Shown here one piece after another: positions 6,001-6,507 of a DNA stretch of 6,507 nucleotides. Positions within the stretch are counted from its first letter, which is position 1. Each line of letters opens with the position of its first letter. Both the position numbers and the translations under genes were made by a program. The notes beneath the pieces were generated by a model. It saw only the letters and a program-made list of their open reading frames with translations, was not told the DNA's origin and did no database searches. This DNA is from an uncultured Anaerosacchariphilus sp. (GTDB lineage: Bacteria > Bacillota > Clostridia > Lachnospirales > Lachnospiraceae): contig CAKROP010000128.1 of the NCBI GenBank assembly GCA_934373375.1, positions 1 to 6,507 of the forward strand. Direction: 5' to 3'.

Positions 6001-6255
6001 GAAGGTTCCGCCAAAGGTGGGAATGGACTTAAAATCCGAATCCGTCAGATCCAGATCCCCGGCCAGCACCACTGTCTTTCCCTGGGACCAGGTATCCAGT
6101 TTACAGTTTTTCGCAAGCTTCTCCAGATCCTCCACACTGGAAATCGTGATGGTATCCCCATCCGCATAAACGATATTTCCACCAGAAAAGGTAACTGACA
6201 GCGTCATGGCAGCCGCCAGAAGAATGCCCCCCGCACGTCTCATTTTACCAGTCAT
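3049..6255 (-). CDS. Large secreted, membrane-anchored GLUG-repeat protein with inserted coiled coil (1068 aa)
   Basis: The protein opens with a signal peptide (basic MTGKMRR, hydrophobic core, probable cleavage after V29-Y-A31). Residues 36-125 form the usual cap of such beta-helices (VEDLEKLAKN, then GTFDGGGHTISGL). GLUG motifs of the VGGIAG type start at about 134, 160, 188, 247, 276 and 302, and again at 657, 710, 739, 765 and 791. Between the two sets, residues 311-638 are long acidic/alanine-leucine helices predicted as coiled coil. Residues 846-906 resemble an InlB B-repeat (FELRFVADDEVLKTVPFEYG ... GYNGKW). A further domain (about 912-1024) is unrecognised. The end is one transmembrane helix (1029-1050) and a strongly basic tail (KRLKKRRKARK), so it is displayed outside and anchored without an LPXTG signal. 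The start at 6255 is supported by AGGAGGA 8 bases upstream; it overlaps the preceding gene by 11 bases, suggesting translational coupling. Adhesion or envelope-spanning structural roles are plausible; none is proven. Confidence 0.93.
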   Translation of the reverse strand: MTGKMRRAGGILLAAAMTLSVTFSGGNIVYADGDTITISSVEDLEKLAKNCKLDTWSQGKTVVLAGDLDLTDSDFKSIPTFGGTFDGGGHTISGLTFDGDGSNEGFFRYVQESATVKNLHIEGTLTPTGTKKNIGGVAGSNSGQILSCTFNGTIDAQTNVGGIAGINEESGSIYNSSASGSITGTHSTGGVVGRNLGQIINCSNEADVNTGEHEEGATLEDLNLDTNLKQLSDSDEKSDIVNTTTDTGGICGYSSGVVQNSTNEGHIGYPHIGYNVGGVAGRSAGYLSGNQNYGYVEGRKDVGGITGQMAPDLTLRFDADKIEELRGEINKLGDLVDAALDHMDDSRSGISDRMDKISDYTDDAKSSAKSLTNKTTDWADSNLEKVNKSEAAIKAGIQDAKDALTQLSNVAGSVNEEIQRINAILDALNSPEHADEINSIKDSMNTASDKLASASKKASDALNQYQTDHNLSNLINGLTDAANDLKDGMNALNDAQNKLNDLLQDPDIQDKTQEALDGLKTMSSEIEEALNAMKAALDKLGADMSGMDLSFNQLGDDFRADGDRLYAAVGGISEQLGKLGDQISDMTGDMIDDFQGINAQFNKVMNTMVDLVTDVTDTSDSIEDKIVDVSDEQIEKTTRGKAYGCQNFGEIEGDVNVGGIAGSMAIEYDTDPEDDITRLGNNSLNFTLETKAIIQSCVNKGEVTSKKDNAGGVVGNMALGLVTDSEGYGSILSTNGSYVGGIAGYSDSSIRRSYAKCTLEGGSYVGGIAGWGHDIKDSVSMLEVTKADEYIGSVAGDVDENGELSGNIFVGDEYGAVDDISYGGKAEPVEFASLTEKADVPTDFLKFELRFVADDEVLKTVPFEYGADLSDVEYPDIPQKDGYNGKWEEADLSDMTFSKDLNVLYTTESTAVASDQMRDLAHSTLLAEGTFSLDAKLVLVEADEDISRVPTRGRVLEQWTSTLRDPVLTDGISYKLRFIAPEMKGKPGLYRLNADGSWKKISYQKDGSYLVFDADSTENTFCVTEEPGGALMYILLGAAAAILLILLIVIKRLKKRRKARKAAKETEE
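3865..4287 (-). repeat. C-terminal GLUG repeat array (residues 657-797)
   Basis: Five VGGIAG-type motifs occur at residues 657, 710, 739, 765 and 791, the last degenerate (IGSVAGDV). Spacing is 26-29 residues except for one insertion of about 25 residues (663-695). They are predicted beta-helix turns. Two units share nearly identical DNA: the 23-base segments at 3950-3972 and 4028-4050 differ at one base and lie exactly 78 bases (26 codons) apart, encoding GSYVGGIAG twice, a sign of recent duplication or gene conversion. Confidence 0.8.
4342..5325 (-). other. Coiled-coil region inserted in the GLUG beta-helix (residues 311-638)
   Basis: About 328 residues with almost no glycine-rich turns, few aromatics, and regular spacing of Leu, Ile, Met and Ala among Asp, Glu, Lys, Asn and Ser (for example LTDAANDLKDGMNALNDAQN, 478-497). 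Helix-breaking points near 431 (NSPEHAD), 505 (DPD) and 540-546 suggest several helices folding back as a bundle or hairpin. The GLUG pattern resumes directly afterwards at YGCQNFGEIEGDVNVGGIAG (643-662). Confidence 0.75.
5332..5856 (-). repeat. N-terminal GLUG repeat array (residues 134-308)
   Basis: Six motifs at residues 134 (IGGVAG), 160 (VGGIAG), 188 (TGGVVG), 247 (TGGICG), 276 (VGGVAG) and 302 (VGGITG), spaced 26-29 residues except for a gap of 59. That gap contains an acidic insertion (about 211-245). Cysteines recur at equivalent rung positions (C148, C202, and in the later array C645 and C697). These are predicted turns of a right-handed beta-helix. Confidence 0.82.
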
Positions 6256-6507
6256 CTTCTTCGTCCTCCTCTTCGTCCAGCTTCTTAATCTGCTTCACAT
6301 CCACCACTGCGTCGATATCTCCGTCTACCACACCGTGAATCTCCGCGTCAATCTGTCCGGAGATATAACCGCGCACACGACCGTCCACATGGACCTTGCC
6401 GCTGACATTGTGGGTGCGCTCCGGGTACTTAATATTGAAGCTGGTGCGCTCCAGAATCTTATCGCCCAGAATCAGGATGGCCGGCAGGATGGCCATAACG
6501 AGAATCA
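6245..6507 (-). CDS. Membrane-anchored short beta-helix-like (bactofilin-like?) protein, C-terminal part
   Basis: The open frame runs off the window edge. An internal ATG at 6496 has no ribosome binding site, and the three codons before it are also hydrophobic, so the true start is outside. Numbering from that Met, residues 1-10 are the end of a membrane helix (MAILPAILIL). Residues 31-66 form a regular Gly/Val/Ile pattern (SGKVHVDGRVRGYISGQIDA, then HGVVDGDIDAVVD) like the short coils of bactofilin or polymer-forming domains. The end is a very acidic tail (DEEEDEEDDW). The stop overlaps the start of the GLUG protein gene by 11 bases, and the codons of the acidic tail supply that gene's AGGAGGA ribosome binding site. 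It probably forms an operon with it. The bactofilin link is a pattern match only; the visible repeat is much shorter than a normal bactofilin core. Confidence 0.65.
   Translation of the reverse strand, partial: ILVMAILPAILILGDKILERTSFNIKYPERTHNVSGKVHVDGRVRGYISGQIDAEIHGVVDGDIDAVVDVKQIKKLDEEEDEEDDW

Overview
The window looks like chromosomal DNA from a gut-type, Gram-positive Clostridium relative, most likely Lachnospiraceae. This rests on strong AGGAGG-type ribosome binding sites, sigma-A promoters, a HAAS/DUF1700 membrane protein, a GLUG-motif surface protein and a clostridial-style THUMP RNA methyltransferase. The species assignment is inference. Every gene I can support lies on the minus strand, so the window reads from right to left.

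Right part (2402-6507): a cell-envelope cluster. It begins with the 3' end of a small membrane-anchored protein carrying a short glycine/valine/isoleucine beta-helix-like repeat and an acidic tail (bactofilin-like at most). This overlaps by 11 bases the start of a 1068-residue secreted, membrane-anchored protein. That protein has a GLUG-repeat beta-helix interrupted by about 330 residues of predicted coiled coil, then an InlB B-repeat-like domain, a transmembrane helix and a basic tail. Next comes a HAAS (DUF1700) two-helix membrane protein with its own sigma-A promoter, closed by a strong bidirectional terminator at 2402-2442.

Middle part (1062-2320): a two-gene, AT-richer unit encoding a MarR-type repressor and an unrecognised seven-helix membrane protein. 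It is driven by a perfect TTGACA-17-TATAAT promoter with a perfect inverted repeat over the predicted transcription start, and two further inverted repeats lie upstream. The layout suggests an autoregulated MarR/transport-or-resistance cassette, possibly acquired horizontally.

Left part (1-1038): a 56-residue Ser/Asn/Lys-rich protein with a very strong ribosome binding site and a sporulation-type promoter candidate, then its terminator. It is followed by a single-domain rhodanese with its own promoter, and then the 5' end of an RlmL/YpsC-like THUMP rRNA methyltransferase preceded by a promoter and a long leader hairpin.

No tRNA, rRNA, CRISPR array, transposase or attachment site was seen. 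No gene-free stretch exceeds about 255 bases. The best candidate for something undescribed is the envelope cluster, especially the coiled coil inserted into the GLUG beta-helix. The 56-residue protein comes second.
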